Source of the DNA: Yamagishiella unicocca
Lineage: Eukaryota > Chlorophyta > Chlorophyceae > Chlamydomonadales > Volvocaceae
Assembly: GCA_003116995.1 (NCBI GenBank)
Contig: BDSL01000038.1
Coordinates: 248,001-312,000 of the forward strand
Direction of reading: 5' to 3'
DNA length: 64,000 bases
Each line of letters starts with the position of its first letter. Positions within the stretch are counted from its first letter, which is position 1. Under the pieces are notes generated by a model, which was not told the origin of the DNA, ran no database searches, and saw only the letters and a program-made list of their open reading frames with translations. Both the position numbers and the translations under genes were made by a program. Shown piece after piece: positions 41,901 through 54,000 of the stretch.

Positions 41901-43373
41901 TGCCAGCGCCTCCCGCAGCTCGTGAAGTCCGACCATGAGGGGTGGGGCAGACGGGTCAGGGCCATTATGGCGGGCGCTGCTGATGGCAGGGGCTGGTTGG
42001 CGGCCAGCTATGCCCCGGCGCCTGCTCCTGCTACTCGTGCTGGCAGAGGAGCTCGGAGTCGCGAGGTTGGGCAGGCCCAGCGATGTGCGGCGGACCAGCT
42101 CGTTCTGCGCGCACAAGCATATGCATTCACCGTGAATTAACGAGGTTAGCAAAGAGGTAACGAGAGGTGTTTATGGAAAAGAGCTCGTGGAAAGACCCTA
42201 ACCATGCGAGTTGGGCCCTTGAGCACGGTGTGCAGGAGGGCACAGGTTGGCAGCTAGCAAGCAAGGGCAGCAGCAGCCTGCAGCAGCCAGAGACATGACA
42301 TGCCGTGCTTGATGCGGTTGTTTGATATGGCCTGTCCAAGTATCCCATCTGCCAGTGTAGCGATTACAGAGCCGGCAGGCTCCTCACTGACTCACCTCCA
42401 TGTCGAACCAGAGCGACTCGTGCAGGGAGGTGGAGAGTTCAGTTGTGAGCCTGTGGAGGGATTTAGCAGGAGGTGCGGAGGTGTCGGCCAACTCCCTCAC
42501 AACGGGGCCGTACAGGATATATCCTGAGTGGGTTCAGGAGACGCTATGCATTGATGCCGAGTTGCGTGCAAGTGGGACTAGTCGAAGTTTTGGGGGGCTA
42601 GATTATGGGAGCCATCGGCCCACAAGAAGCAGCACGTCCATCCACCCTCCATACCTTGTGTAGAGGCTTGCATCCAGAGCCCGCAGCGCCCGCAAGCCAT
42701 TCACCGAAAGGAGCACGCCACCATCACTGGCTGCTGACGGCTCGTTCGCGGTGTCGTAAAGCTGTAAGGGCAGCAGTGTGCGGGGCCGGCCGCGACGGGA
42801 AATTTCGGGTGTGCTCGGGGACCACACAAATGACAGGCCACGCGACGATTGCCAAGCCCAAACTATCGGTAGGATTTTACGCAGAAGGGGCAGTGCGATC
42901 CAAAGAGGCAAATGCATGGTAACTTCCGTTCTATGCTCACTTACCATGACGCGCGCCCCTGGTTGAGCCCTAGCTGCAGCCAAGGCCGCTGCCAGACCGG
43001 CGACGTCGGCTCCAATTACAGCCACATCAACGTATTCTACAGGCAGCGACTGCGAGCTGACGGAGGCTACCTGGGCTGTTCCGACGTGCGAGCCAGGGAA
43101 ATTGACGGACGGCTCAACTACCGTCGCACATTCAGCCAACATGACAGCTCTGCATGATACCGCGGGAGTATGACGCTGGCTTGCAGGAACTTCAGGCGGA
43201 AAGTTGCCGACGCTGGGCCCCGAGCTAGTCGCCGCGACCGACACATCAGGTCCCGACGCCCGTCGTAGGCTGGTCCCAGGGGCGATCGTAAGCGCCCGCC
43301 GCGCTGAACAGCAAGGTGAACTTAGGGCTTGAGCCCTACTGCTGGGCCCGCCCTGCCCGCAGCAGCGCGCCAT
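38906..43373 (-). CDS. FAD-dependent monooxygenase (PHBH/kynurenine-3-monooxygenase-like), divergent
   Basis: Exons 42945-43373, 42655-42761, 42396-42523, 41885-42104, 41490-41656, 41015-41270, 38906-40785; roughly 1060 residues. After a ~105-residue leader, exon 1 has the FAD beta-alpha-beta fold VDVAVIGADVAGLAAALAAA. Exon 2 has VNGLRALRALDASLYTR, exon 5 the DG motif KVLIGADGPSSAVKRL, exon 6 a WRGRF-type strand, and exon 7 the GD motif ALVGDAVYMMPIDDV ... NLALEDAAVLGAC. Two deviations stand out: GxGxxG is GADVAG (Asp for the second Gly), and GDAAH...G.G.N is GDAVY...S.A.N. The junction of exons 2 and 3 cannot be made in phase with canonical sites (phase 2 versus phase 1), so a micro-exon, an indel or decay is possible. 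The C-terminal ~500 residues are Ala/Pro-rich with three (S/T)PxxVWxAL motifs, found at about 39545-39795. Substrate unknown. Confidence 0.8.
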
Positions 43374-43892
43374 TCGTCTCAGGTATTGGTGGTTTGTGGG
43401 ATTTCAGCAGGTTGAGGATACTATACCACGTTCCCAGCAGCTAAAATGTGCGTATGGAAGTATGTAAATATCTGAAGTTGGACGCTCGGGCAGGCAGGAA
43501 TGTGTTCACCGAGTAGTGGCAGGCTGGTTGGAGCGCCACACAACAGTTATCGTGACTCGGAGCTGCGTAAGGTCGCTATTACCACTTAATTTTAGGTATT
43601 ACACTCCTTGCAACTTAACGCATAATCGGAAGCAAAACTGTAAAGTTGCATGCAAAAGTCCTCCAACAGATACAACCTCATACCGGTCGATTTGCCTCGC
43701 CCGACTGCAGTCCATAACAGATCGTACACCGCTTGAGCCATTGAGACAGTGATCATACAATAAAAGATACGCAACAAAGAATCGCAAAGCGCCCGTGCAT
43801 TTACCGTCGCTGCCCAACCCACCGACTGAATCGGTTTTCATCTTCCCATGTCGGCTTTCAGAGATTCGCCGAGCGAATCCGAATAACAAACT
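43374..43892. other. Spacer between monooxygenase start and glycanase stop
   Basis: No gene. A minus-strand TGTAA (plus TTACA, 43599-43603) lies 290 bp after the glycanase stop and is its probable poly(A) signal. That leaves about 220 bp as promoter and 5' UTR of the downstream monooxygenase gene on the same strand. Confidence 0.5.
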
Positions 43893-46800
43893 TTAATGCG
43901 GAGGCAAAATTGAAAGTACTTCGGAAACTCGCCGCATATCGTCGCCGCTTGCGTCCGCCGCTAGGACCAGGAAAACGTCCTCGCCGTCCGGCACACACGG
44001 TTGGCTTCCCCTGCCACCTCCAACATTCCCTGACGCAGCTGACGGCGCCTCACCCCCTGATGCCGCCATCATCAACGGCCTGAAGCGCAAATAGGACAGC
44101 AGCACCTTCGCCAGCGGCGGGCTGTGCAGCAGCGTCGGCACCTTGACACAGCGGACCTGTCATTGCACGGCACGCACGCAGCAGCACCGCGTGTACGATG
44201 GATGGAAGTAGAGGTTATTGAGCTGAGACTGGGTTGGATGGGTGGGTGGGTGGGCTAGGGTGCGGTAGAGGCGTGCGAGGGTGGGCAATCGCGGCGAACA
44301 GCCGCAACAATCGTTCCATGGTGGTGCTTGGATCGCTAGCCGTACAGGACCTCCCTGGAGGGACGAACCCTCACCGTCGCACGTGACTACGACACGCGTT
44401 GCCGGCCAGGAGGTGAGGACGGTTAAGGACCATCCAGCGGCGTCAGGGCCTCTCACCTTACGGAAGCGGGGCTCCATCGGCTCGCGGCGAATGTTGTCCA
44501 GCATACGCCCCATCAGGGCCAGCGCCGCCGAGTCAGCCCCCTGCACCGGCTGCCCCGCAGCAGCCGCAGCCACCACATCCCGCAACTGCTGCAGCGGGCC
44601 AGCGCCGGTGCTGCTGCCTTCAGCAGCGGACTGAGCGGCCGGGACGCGGGAGGGTCCTAATCAGGTTTAGCGAGCCACAACGCGAGGTGGCGCCAAGCAC
44701 GGTACAACCGGTACAACACAATAGTACCGGTTGTACGTGCATACTCGCCTCGCTGCCTGCTCGGTCTTAACGCCGTACAGCCCGCCACTTCTGCAACCTA
44801 ACATAAGGAAATCGAGGCACCCACCGCACCAGGCCGACCCCACCACCAGCCCACCTTCTGCGCCGGGCCGTACAAGTTCCAGCATGCCAGCTGCACGCTG
44901 TTCGCGGCCGGTGGGTCGGCGGTCGAGGTAATGGTCAGGCGCAACCGGCAGCAGGGTGGCGAGGGTGACGCCAGGTGGAAGGACAGCGCTGCATGGCGGG
45001 CTGGGAAGCGCACTCCGGACCGGACGTCCAGGGAGGTCCACTGGTCCGGACGGCCTGCAGGGACGCAGCGTTGGCACAGGGGGTGGCCAGTAGACGCGGG
45101 GCACAGGGGGGTTACAGAAAAGAACCGGTTACTCGACATGGGAAGTGTAGCTGGTGCACAGTCTTCGGATACCTGGACGCGCGCGCATGCTACTGGACTT
45201 GGGTTGACTGCCCATCGACGGCATGTACCTTAGGCAGTGCGTTGCCTAGACGTTGAGTAATCGAATGTCCGTGCGGGACTTGTCATGGCGAGACCGGATC
45301 CTGGCCTGAGTTGTGCCTGAGCGGTGTCTGCCGCCACCGCCTGACGCAGCCTCAACCCTCACTGCTACAGAAGCGCGCGCACCGCTTCCCACCCCCCTCC
45401 TCCCTCCCCCCTCCTCCCTCCCCGGGCCGACAAGCCATGACGAGCACCGCCTCCGGATCCCGCAGCCGCGCCCCGCTACCCACCCGCCGCGAAGTCTTGC
45501 TCCGAGACCCCCTCCAGGTGCCACCCTGCTGGGTCTCGCTCAGGGGAGTCGTTGGCTGCCACCAGCTCGTAGCCGCAAAGCACTACCGCCTGGGCGGAGG
45601 GGGGGTAAACGATAATCCGCGAATTCCACGGCCGATGGGCGGTGGGGCCGCGCAGGGAAGGCGCGTGTCATTTAAGGGTTTCGGAGGGTCCGGGTCGACG
45701 GTGGTGCGGCGGTGGGGGATTACATAAAAAGAACCGGTAACTCAACTTGGGAAGTGTAGTGGGTGCATGGCCTTCGGCGGTGGGGGAGGGGGCGGTGGCT
45801 GGGAACGCCATACACACGAGGGGGGAAACAAGGAACCGCGCGGCGCCATGGGGTGTCAAGCATGGCGCCGATGGCAGGGGTCGCTGAAGGTGTACATGCA
45901 AAGCGATGCCTCTGAATGGAAGAGCGAGGCGAGGGAGGGGGAGAGAGGGGGCAGGGAAGGGTCGTACCGGTAGGTCGGTGGGCAGGCGGTACTCCACCCA
46001 GGAGGTGCCGCCGGTGTTCCCGCCGCCGAAGTCCAGCCACTTGGTGGATGCGCGGCCTGCGACGAGGGACGTAACCGGGGCGTGTGTGGCACGCTACATG
46101 TCACCCAATATACGGCAAAACAAACACAAAACGTAATACCCGCTGCGGGATGCGTGAAGCGCACGTATTCGTGCCAGCAGCAGGCTAAGCCCGTAAGCCG
46201 CCACCACTAGCAGGCGGTCCCCGCATCAGCGACCCCATCGTGCCGCACCATCAAACAGCTGCTCGACCACCTCGGGGGTCTCGTTATGCCCAGCCGCCCG
46301 GCAGGCGCCGCCGGACAGGCGCCCAGCAGCAGCAAAGACGGGCGGCAGCTGGCCGGCGCCGTCGCGTGCGAGGCGGTACGAGGTCGGGGCCCGGGCCGCA
46401 GCAGCAGGAGCACCTGGGCATGTGTGTAACAGGGGGGTTTGATACGAGAATCCGCGAATCCACGGCCGACAAACCTAGGGGGGTCCAAGGGTACGAGGCG
46501 CAGGTTGCGGGGCGCCGGGCTCTGTGGTGATGGCAGTGGGCAGTGCCATGAATCCCAAGGGAGGCGCTCCGGGCTCGTGCGATCCGGGTGGGCAGCAGCA
46601 CACCCTAAGCCCACACCCTAAACGCTAACCCCAAACCCTACCTGATTCCCCCCGCTGCTGGCGCCACTCCGCGGAGCCCGTCTGGCGGCCAGGCAGGGGC
46701 TGCGCGGGCGCGCCGTGGCCGGAGGGTCCAGCTTCAGCTTCGTGACGCCGCCGCCGCAGCAGGTCCTGCGTTGCGAGCAGTGGGCAGACGGGAGCAGCGG

Positions 46801-49800
46801 CATCGGGGGCTGCAGGAGGGGCGGCGGCATCGGGGGCTGCAGGAGGGGCGGCGGCATCGGGGGCTGCAGGAGGGGCGGCGGCATCGGGGGCTGAAGGAGG
46901 GGCGGCGGCATCGGGGGCTGAAGGAGGGGCGGCGGCATCGGGGGCTGCAGGAGGGGCGGCGGCATGGGGGGCTGCAGGAGGGGCGGCGGCATCGGGGGCT
47001 GCAGGAGGGGCGGCGGCATCGGGGGCTGCAGGAGGGGCGGCGGCATCGGGGGCTGAAGGAGGGGCGGCGGCATCGGGGGCTGCAGGAGGGGCGGCGGCAT
47101 CGGGGGCTGCAGGAGGGGCGGCGGCATCGGGGGCTGAAGGAGGAGGGCGGCATCGGGGGCTGAAGGAGGGGCGGCGGCATCGGGGGCTGCAGGAGGGGCG
47201 GCGGCGCACCCTATCATTCCTGCAATGGACGTGCCTGGAGGGCTGCAAGCCATCCCAATGTACGGCATCCAAACCAATGACGATTTTAGAATCCTCCCCG
47301 AAGCAGTTTCCAAGCGCCGCCGTTATCAGCACTTCAGCTCCTCAGCCCGCCCTGCCGCCAGGACCCACCATCCGCTCCTCTGCATCACGCCCCAGCCACA
47401 CCAACCGGCGCGGAGCCGTCCATCCGGCCCGCCGCGCCGTCGTCATCTCGTCCAGCCGCCGCGCCAGCCAGCGCTCCGGAACCAGCGTGCGCCGGGCCAC
47501 CACCTCCCGTTGCCACCTGCGCCAAAACGCCCCCAGCTTTTCGGGTAGACTGCCTGCCACCATACACCGGAGGGCCTAGGCAGCATCATCCTACCGGCAT
47601 CATACTCCCGCTGCGTCCACTGCCGCGCCCCGCTCCCCCCCCCGCGGCGCCCCTCCGTACGCTCGTGAGGCACTACAACCCCACGGGTCATCTATACCAG
47701 CGGTTGCCGTGCCGCGCCGCCGCCGGTGTGCCCCTCTCGCGCCTCCCCAGGGCTGAGGTTGCACCCACCATTCCCCGGCACGCCTAACAGCGCCCCCACG
47801 CCCCGCGTAAGTCCTCCTCACCCTGGGTCCTCCTCACCCTGGGTCCTCCTCACCCTGGGTCCTCCTCACCTCGTTGTGTAGCGGGGCGTGACATCCACCA
47901 CGCCCCACACCCCCGCCGCCACCATGTACGACACCTGATTGCCCCAGCCCGACTCGTACAGCAGCGGCTGGTTGTAGCTGGCCTCGCAGGAATCCAAGTG
48001 GATCCACCTGCGGGAGGCGAAAGGGGCGGGGGAGGCGGGACACCTCTGGGTTGCCGGCTTCTTGCTCCCCGGCCTACCTAGCCCCGAGTGGCGGCCATAC
48101 CGCCCTGAAACGCATTTGTGAACGCGGCTGCCTCCTCTCGTGTCTATCCTACCGCCTTCTATCGCTCATGCCCGACCATCGTCACGGCTTGCACCTGTCC
48201 ACTTCCTGGAGGTACCATGTAGGCACCCGCGTCACGTGACAGATCTCACCTGCTTACCGGCCAGCCCCGTACATCCGTACTCCCGTACAATACAGACTCT
48301 TCAGGTCGGACTCCCGTACATCTGCACTCCCGAAAAGCCGCACTCCCGAACAGCCGTACACACGTACGGCCGCACACCCCGTACAGCCTCACACCCTTCC
48401 AGTCGACCTCCCTTCTATCCGCCCTTCCGAAGATCCGCACACACATATCCGTACATCTGGTCCGACAACTCGCCTGCGCATGCTGTGACTGTAGTACTCG
48501 GTCCACACGTGGTCGGACCAGTCGCTCACGTAACGCGCAGTGAGACCTGGTTTCGGAGGCCGGGTTTGGAGTGCAAGGGACGAGGTGTATTACCAGAGTC
48601 AAGGCGACCCAGGAAACAAGCTCAGCCAAGGGGCACGCAGCGGGATCCCGACTCCTTGAAGGCCCCCTCGTCTTCCACACCGAGGCCACCTCCGAACGCA
48701 CCCGCCGCCCGGCAGCACAGCAGGAAGGCATTGGCCCACTCGCCGCAGCGGCCCCGCCTGCAGCCCGGCTGCAGCAGCTTGCCCGGGTCGTTGTAGCGGG
48801 GGAAGCGGACGCTGGTGCCGCAGGCGCCACAGCGGTGCAGCTCCACACGGGACGCTCCCGAGGCCAGGTCCTCGGGCAGCGGCTGCGCCGCGCCAGCGGG
48901 GCTTGTGGCGGAGCTTCCGCAGCGAGTGCAGGGCAGCGTGTCGACCTGGAGGAGGTTGACCGTTGGCAGTTAGGCCAGGGGTGCATGGGCGGGATGTGCG
49001 TCGCGGTGCCGCTGGGCAACGGGTGAGAGGTTTGCAGAATACGTCGACGGCGATCGGGCATGGAAGGTGCTGGTGGGGGGCTGCTCCCAGGCCACATCAC
49101 GCCATCGGCCAATCTGCAACGCACCCAGCTGATCATTCAGGTCCAAATCGCACATTTCATAAAGCGGAAGAGCACCGCACATCCCACCCGTACAATCCGT
49201 AAACCACCCCGTCTCACCCGTCAACCCGCATGACCCGCTCACGCACCCACCCACCCACCCACAAACCGCCTTCGCAAAACATTTCCTTGCGCCGCGCGGG
49301 GTCCTCGCTTCCGATAGCTTAGAAGTCGCCGCCGAATTAGACTTAGCCGCCGGTGGTCGACATACGACCTCCCGACTTTAGTTTCCTAAACCAACTTCTC
49401 CAACATGCACCTCGAAATGTCTGTGCTAAAAGGTTTTTCTTTCATCCACCGGTTTTCCTTGCAACCCACCCAGGTGAAGAAGTCGGTCTTGAACCACTTC
49501 AGCAGCCCCAGCGCCAGCAGGTCCTCCCTGGAGGGGGCTGCCACGTTACCCCCTAGCCGCGCAGCGAGCGCGGCGGCCTCGTCCGCAGCGGCCCGGAGGC
49601 GGCCCAGCGGCATCACGGCGCGCGCCTGCGCCTGCAGCCCCCGGTCCTCACACTGCATCAATTTGCGCCAAAATTGGTTGGGTTGGGCGGGGCTAGTTTA
49701 GGCATCTGAAGCTGAGCTGGGCTGGTTGATGAAGAGCTAGATAATTTGATGCGTAGGAATAGTTATGAAGCGCTACTTATGGGCCAGGTAGTACAGAGGA

Positions 49801-50439
49801 ACCATTGCTCAGAGATGCCCTAGCATGCGCCGTGCTGCCTAGTGCTGCCCGGCAGCACCCCGCTCCCCGCGAGGCTCTTTGATCGCCACCGCAACCAAAG
49901 GCCCGAGAGCATACCCGCCAACCGCCCTCCCATGCCATCGTCCATTCTTAGGACACCGCACGTCCCCACGGACAAGCAGAACCACCCCCCCGGAGCCCGT
50001 GGTCCCAATTAGCATCCGCCTGCCTACCCGCAGCGCAGTTTCCAGCATGGATTGCAGCCGGCCCTGGAAGGAAGCGGTACCGTCGCCGCCGGCCCCGGCC
50101 CCTCCTAGACGCCGATCCGGATCCAACTGCAGGGCTCCCTGCAGGGCCTGTGCTGCCCGCATCTCTTCCTCCTGAGGGGGCGCGGGGTCGGGTGGGGTGG
50201 GAGTTGGGGAGCGGGCCCCAGGCGGGTTGATGCGGCAGCTCCGCTGCATCAAGCACGCGCCCAAATAGTCCAATCCTCATCTTGTGACAGGATGCAGACA
50301 TTGGGCTTACGTAATGTCGAGATACCAGCTGCGACGCAGCTAGCAAGCCCGGCAGACGCGAACCGGATAAGACAGCGCTCCGCACCAGTATCCTGTCACA
50401 AACCTGCAGCATCCTTGCGAGAGCCTCATCTGCGTCCAT
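43893..50439 (-). CDS. Peptide:N-glycanase (PNGase, NGLY1-like) with C-terminal PUB domain
   Basis: Fourteen exons in phase: 50404-50439, 50028-50171, 49470-49652, 48702-48945, 48474-48546, 47870-48007, 47369-47516, 46642-47242, 46249-46413, 45968-46056, 45484-45589, 44855-45054, 44457-44630, 43893-44156; 854 residues. The enzyme removes N-glycans from misfolded glycoproteins in the cytosol. The transglutaminase core has zinc cysteines (LPCTRCGSS, HRCGACG), VRFPRYNDPGKLLQ, the catalytic Cys in RRGRCGEWANAF, His in SDWSDHVWTEYYS and Asp in WIHLDSCEASYNQPLLYESG. A Pro/Ala linker follows, then a PAW domain (LPGRQTGSAEWRQQRGE, LFDGRASTKWLDFGG, YELVAANDSPERDPAGW). The last two exons form a PUB domain (LDNIRREPMEPRFRKVR ... 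EDVFLVLAADASGDDMRRVS). In animals PUB is N-terminal. Intron 48008-48473 begins with GC. Confidence 0.93.
45060..45790. repeat. Pair of ~65-bp direct repeats in adjacent PNGase introns
   Basis: Copies at about 45108-45172 and 45710-45778 share GTTACA-AAAAGAACCGGT, then ACTCGACATGGGAAGTGTAG (or close variants) and CTTCGG. A shorter relative (GAACCGGTTACACGACAT) lies in a U32 intron at about 18525-18545. Confidence 0.65.
46800..47210. repeat. 27-bp coding minisatellite in the PNGase linker
   Basis: About fifteen tandem copies of a 27-bp unit (plus-strand core GGGGCTGCAGGAGGGGCGGC). On the minus strand this codes for the repeated nonapeptide PPAAPDAAA between the transglutaminase core and the PAW domain. 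One unit near 47143-47168 is 26 bp, which shifts the frame: units above it are read as RRPSCSPRC, units below as PPAAPDAAA. Every unit contains a CCTCCTGCAG or CCTCCTTCAG acceptor-like sequence on the coding strand. Confidence 0.85.
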
Positions 50440-51017
50440 GCAGGAGGGATGCTGCGACGCTTTGATGACGGGATCGCACAATCGGCACCTAGCCTGCGTC
50501 TCGCTTGTATGTGGGATTGACGTCCCAAATGTCCACAACAAATAAATGAGAGTTCAAGCTTTCAGCCTTCAAGACTTCGTTATACCGGGTAGCAGCTCAC
50601 GAAGGACTTTGGAAGTTTAACTCATGCTCAATTAAGCATGGCGAAGCGTAGGATGACCATGGCGAACTTTCACGCATCAAGTTGTGAACGTGCATGTGCC
50701 AGGGTACAAGCCCTGGTTACGTGGTGCCGTACGAGCTCAACCGAACCACACGGTTCTGATTCGGTCCGCTCGGTATGATACGCTCATCACAAATTTCGCG
50801 CGCAGCAGCTAACAATTTACGTCGGCCTCAATTAGGCATTACAATTACAACATACTTCTGCTGGACCGCTGCGTTCCACGCCACCCACTCGTTTGGCGAC
50901 AACACGTCGCTACTAGTATTTTATAGAGTCGCATTTCGTTGCTAAACGTGGACAACGTTTGTTAATGCATACAAGCAAGCGCGGCAAATACTCTGACGCG
51001 CGCGAGGAAAGCGCGAC
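50440..51017. promoter_or_regulatory. Divergent promoter region, PNGase / WD40 genes
   Basis: 578 bp between the two start codons facing apart. It is AT-richer than the flanking exons; a TATTTTATAGAG stretch at about 50918-50930 is the best TATA-like candidate for the WD40 gene (about 90 bp upstream of its ATG). Nothing else could be singled out. Confidence 0.4.
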
Positions 51018-54000
51018 ATGCACGCCCTGCCTTGTGCCGCGAGTGGCGGAGAGGATGGCGTGTGCGTGGCACTTACGCAGCTTTCAAAAGTGAGTATATT
51101 AGTTTTGCGCAGCACAGGCTTGCCTTTCTACGGGGTTCTGTGGTTTCGCTGCTGCGTGGCTCTCCAGCGACCGAACGCGTGGCGCGCGAAGAAACTACTT
51201 GACTTGCCCCACCATGCTTATTATTGTAATTTTGCCTTCGTTTCAAACCCCTTTCTTCTTTTTAGGAACTGCTGGATACAAACACGACTGGTCTGCAAGC
51301 AGGTGGATGCGACAGCAGCGACTGCCTCTTCTGCCAGTACCGTTCCAACAGCCCATTCCACCTTAACGCCTACGCCGGCAAGCTTACCTCGTTACTAAGA
51401 AAGCGCAGCCTGAACGGCATGACCCTAGCCTCGCTGAACTCGCTTATCGACGCGTCTTCGGAGCCAGGGGCCACGCTTCTGGCTGCCGCGACGGCTGCGA
51501 TTAGCAGCAGTGGAAAGCGCCAACGGGCTGTATCATCTTCTGGCGGGCCGGCGGCCGCGCTATCGGTACGGGGGCCTGCAAATTCATCAGCCGCGGGAGA
51601 CATCGCCGGGCTTACTCACCCGCAGCTGCACGCGAACCCGGATCTGCCTCACGACTGCCTCACAATGTGCGGCGGCAGCTCTTGTCATGACCACAACAAG
51701 GACCACCATCCATCGGCGAAAGCTTCATTCCCTTCCGTGGCCACCGCTGCAATGCCCGCCGCGTCGGATTGGCCGCCGGCTGGGCCGGAGCGAAACCTCG
51801 AGGCAAGCCCATCAGAACCCCCGGTGACACAACTGCTGGCCGGCACTGCGGAGGCCACCGCCATGGAGGATCGCCTGGCTCCCAGCCAGGCCGGCCTGGG
51901 GCCCTCCTCCCTGGACCTCTTGCACCAGTCACAACAGCAGCTACTGAGCTCCGCGCGTGGAACCTCCTCGGTCGTGCACCGACACCTGTCGGGGCGGCAG
52001 CTACCCAAGGGCTGGTCCTTCCAACCCGAATGGGAGCTAAGGCCGGGCCCGGCGCCGGCGGAGCTTAAGGAGGTGCTCCGGCTGCCCGACGCGATGGCGA
52101 GCTCCCGAGCAAACTCCAGTCGGAGGCAACGGGACGGCGTGGGGGCTGCCGGGTGTCGAGGGTCGGCAGGGATAATCTGCGCGCTGGAGTTTTCGCCAGA
52201 CGGGAGGCTGCTAGCAGCCGGCGGTGTGGACAAACAGGTGCGGAGGGGCGTGATCCGGATGTGTATGTGTTTGGTGTGGGTGTGCGGCTTGGGACCGAAA
52301 GGATGGATGCCGTGTGGCATTGCGGTGGGGCTGTTCGCTGACAGCCGCTCGCGTGTGGTGGATAAAGGGACACCGCCTTGCTTTTCGTGTGCCTTTTGGC
52401 AATCTCTGCTTGTCTCCAACCGCGAACTGCCGTCGCGAATTGCGCCACCTCCGCAGATTCGCTTTTACAACCTATCGGACGTTTTCGGGGAGACTCACGA
52501 CGGCGACGACCATGACCTTGGCGATCAGGCGGCATTGCCAGGGCTGGAGCCGCAGCGGCGCAGTGCTTCTCCTCCGAATCTCGGCGCGGGCAGGGAGCGG
52601 GGCAGGCGGGGCGCCGCCGACCGGCTGCGAGGCCGCGGTGACGACAGCGACGACGACGAGGGCGAGGAACGGGATTCACAGGGCGGGTCGCTCCTAGCGG
52701 CCGTGCAAAGAATGCCGTCCAAGATTAGCAGCTTGGCATGGTCTCCGTTCCTGGTAGGTTGGTAGCGGTCGGCTCGGCTCAAGACGCCTGCGCGCCAGCG
52801 AATTTACGGCGCGGGGCCCTGCGCTGAGCGTGAATGGTGTCGGAGTAATGCTAGCGACAATGCTAGCGACATAGCCTGAGATGGCGCTTTGGCTGCCATT
52901 ACCTTGCCTGACCCACAGAGAGTGGGTCGCCACGATGCACTCCTTTTGTTGCCAAGGCACGGCTGATCACGTTCCATTGATATTCCCTGCTTGTCGCCGG
53001 CCTGTCCCCAACTCGCCCCCTCGTCCACCGCAGGACGGTGTGTTGACTGTGGGCGACTACGACGGCGTGCTGCTGCAGCTGCACATCGCCTCGGGCCACC
53101 AGCTTGCTGACGTGGAGGCGCACGGCGGCCGCAAGATCTGGTCCGTGGCGCACAGCAGCCTGGTGCCGAACCTCGTGGCCTCCGCAGCCGACGACCGCTG
53201 CGCTCGCCTGTGGACGGGTCGCGGTCTGTCCGACTGCGTGGGAACGCTACAGCCCAACCCGCGCGCCTCAGTCTGCAGCGTCGACTTCTCACCCGACTGC
53301 GACCGGCTCTTGGCGCTGGCCTGCTCGGACCGTACGGCGTATTTGTACGACATGCGGAACTTGAGTAGCGGCCCGCTGGCGGCCCTGCGGCACCATGAGC
53401 GCCCCGCCAGCTACTGCCGCTTCCTAGGCGGGGACCGGCTGGTCACGGCAGCGACTGACGCGTCCTTGGCGCTGTGGGACATTAGCGGGGCGATTCCGAC
53501 CATTGCGAGCGTTATGGCGCCGCCGTCGGTCTTAACGACGGCGGCAACAGGAGAGCCGCCTCTAGCAGGGATGGAGTACCCCTCCCCGTTCAACGTCGTG
53601 CAAACGTATGAGCAGCAACAGCAGCAGCGAACGACTCTGCACGAGCCAGCACCCGCCGGTCAGGTGACGCCAGGAGCCTGCGTTGGCAGCGGCAGCCGCA
53701 GCTCGCGCTGCGGCGGGGCCATTCCCGCGGCTCCCGCTCGCGTCTTCCGGGGCCACCGCAACGAGAAGAACTTCGTCGGGCTGAGCGTGCGGGCTGCGGA
53801 TGGCCTCCTAGCTTGTGGCTCCGAGTGCAACCGCGCTTTCGCATACCACACCTCATGGACGGACCCGTTAGCCACGATGGACATTGCCGGTACCTCAGCC
53901 ATCGCGGTGGAGCAGCCGCTTTCGGTGGCTCCGGAGGCGCCTGGGCACGGCGGGTTGCGGCGAATCAGCAGCATGGGCAGCGGCGGCTTCGTTAGCGCGG

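Noticed and set aside
46618..47313. PPMPPPLLQ-repeat protein in another minus frame
   Set aside because: All frames of the 27-bp array are open; only the PPAAPDAAA frame continues into the conserved LPGRQTGSAEW block of PNGase.
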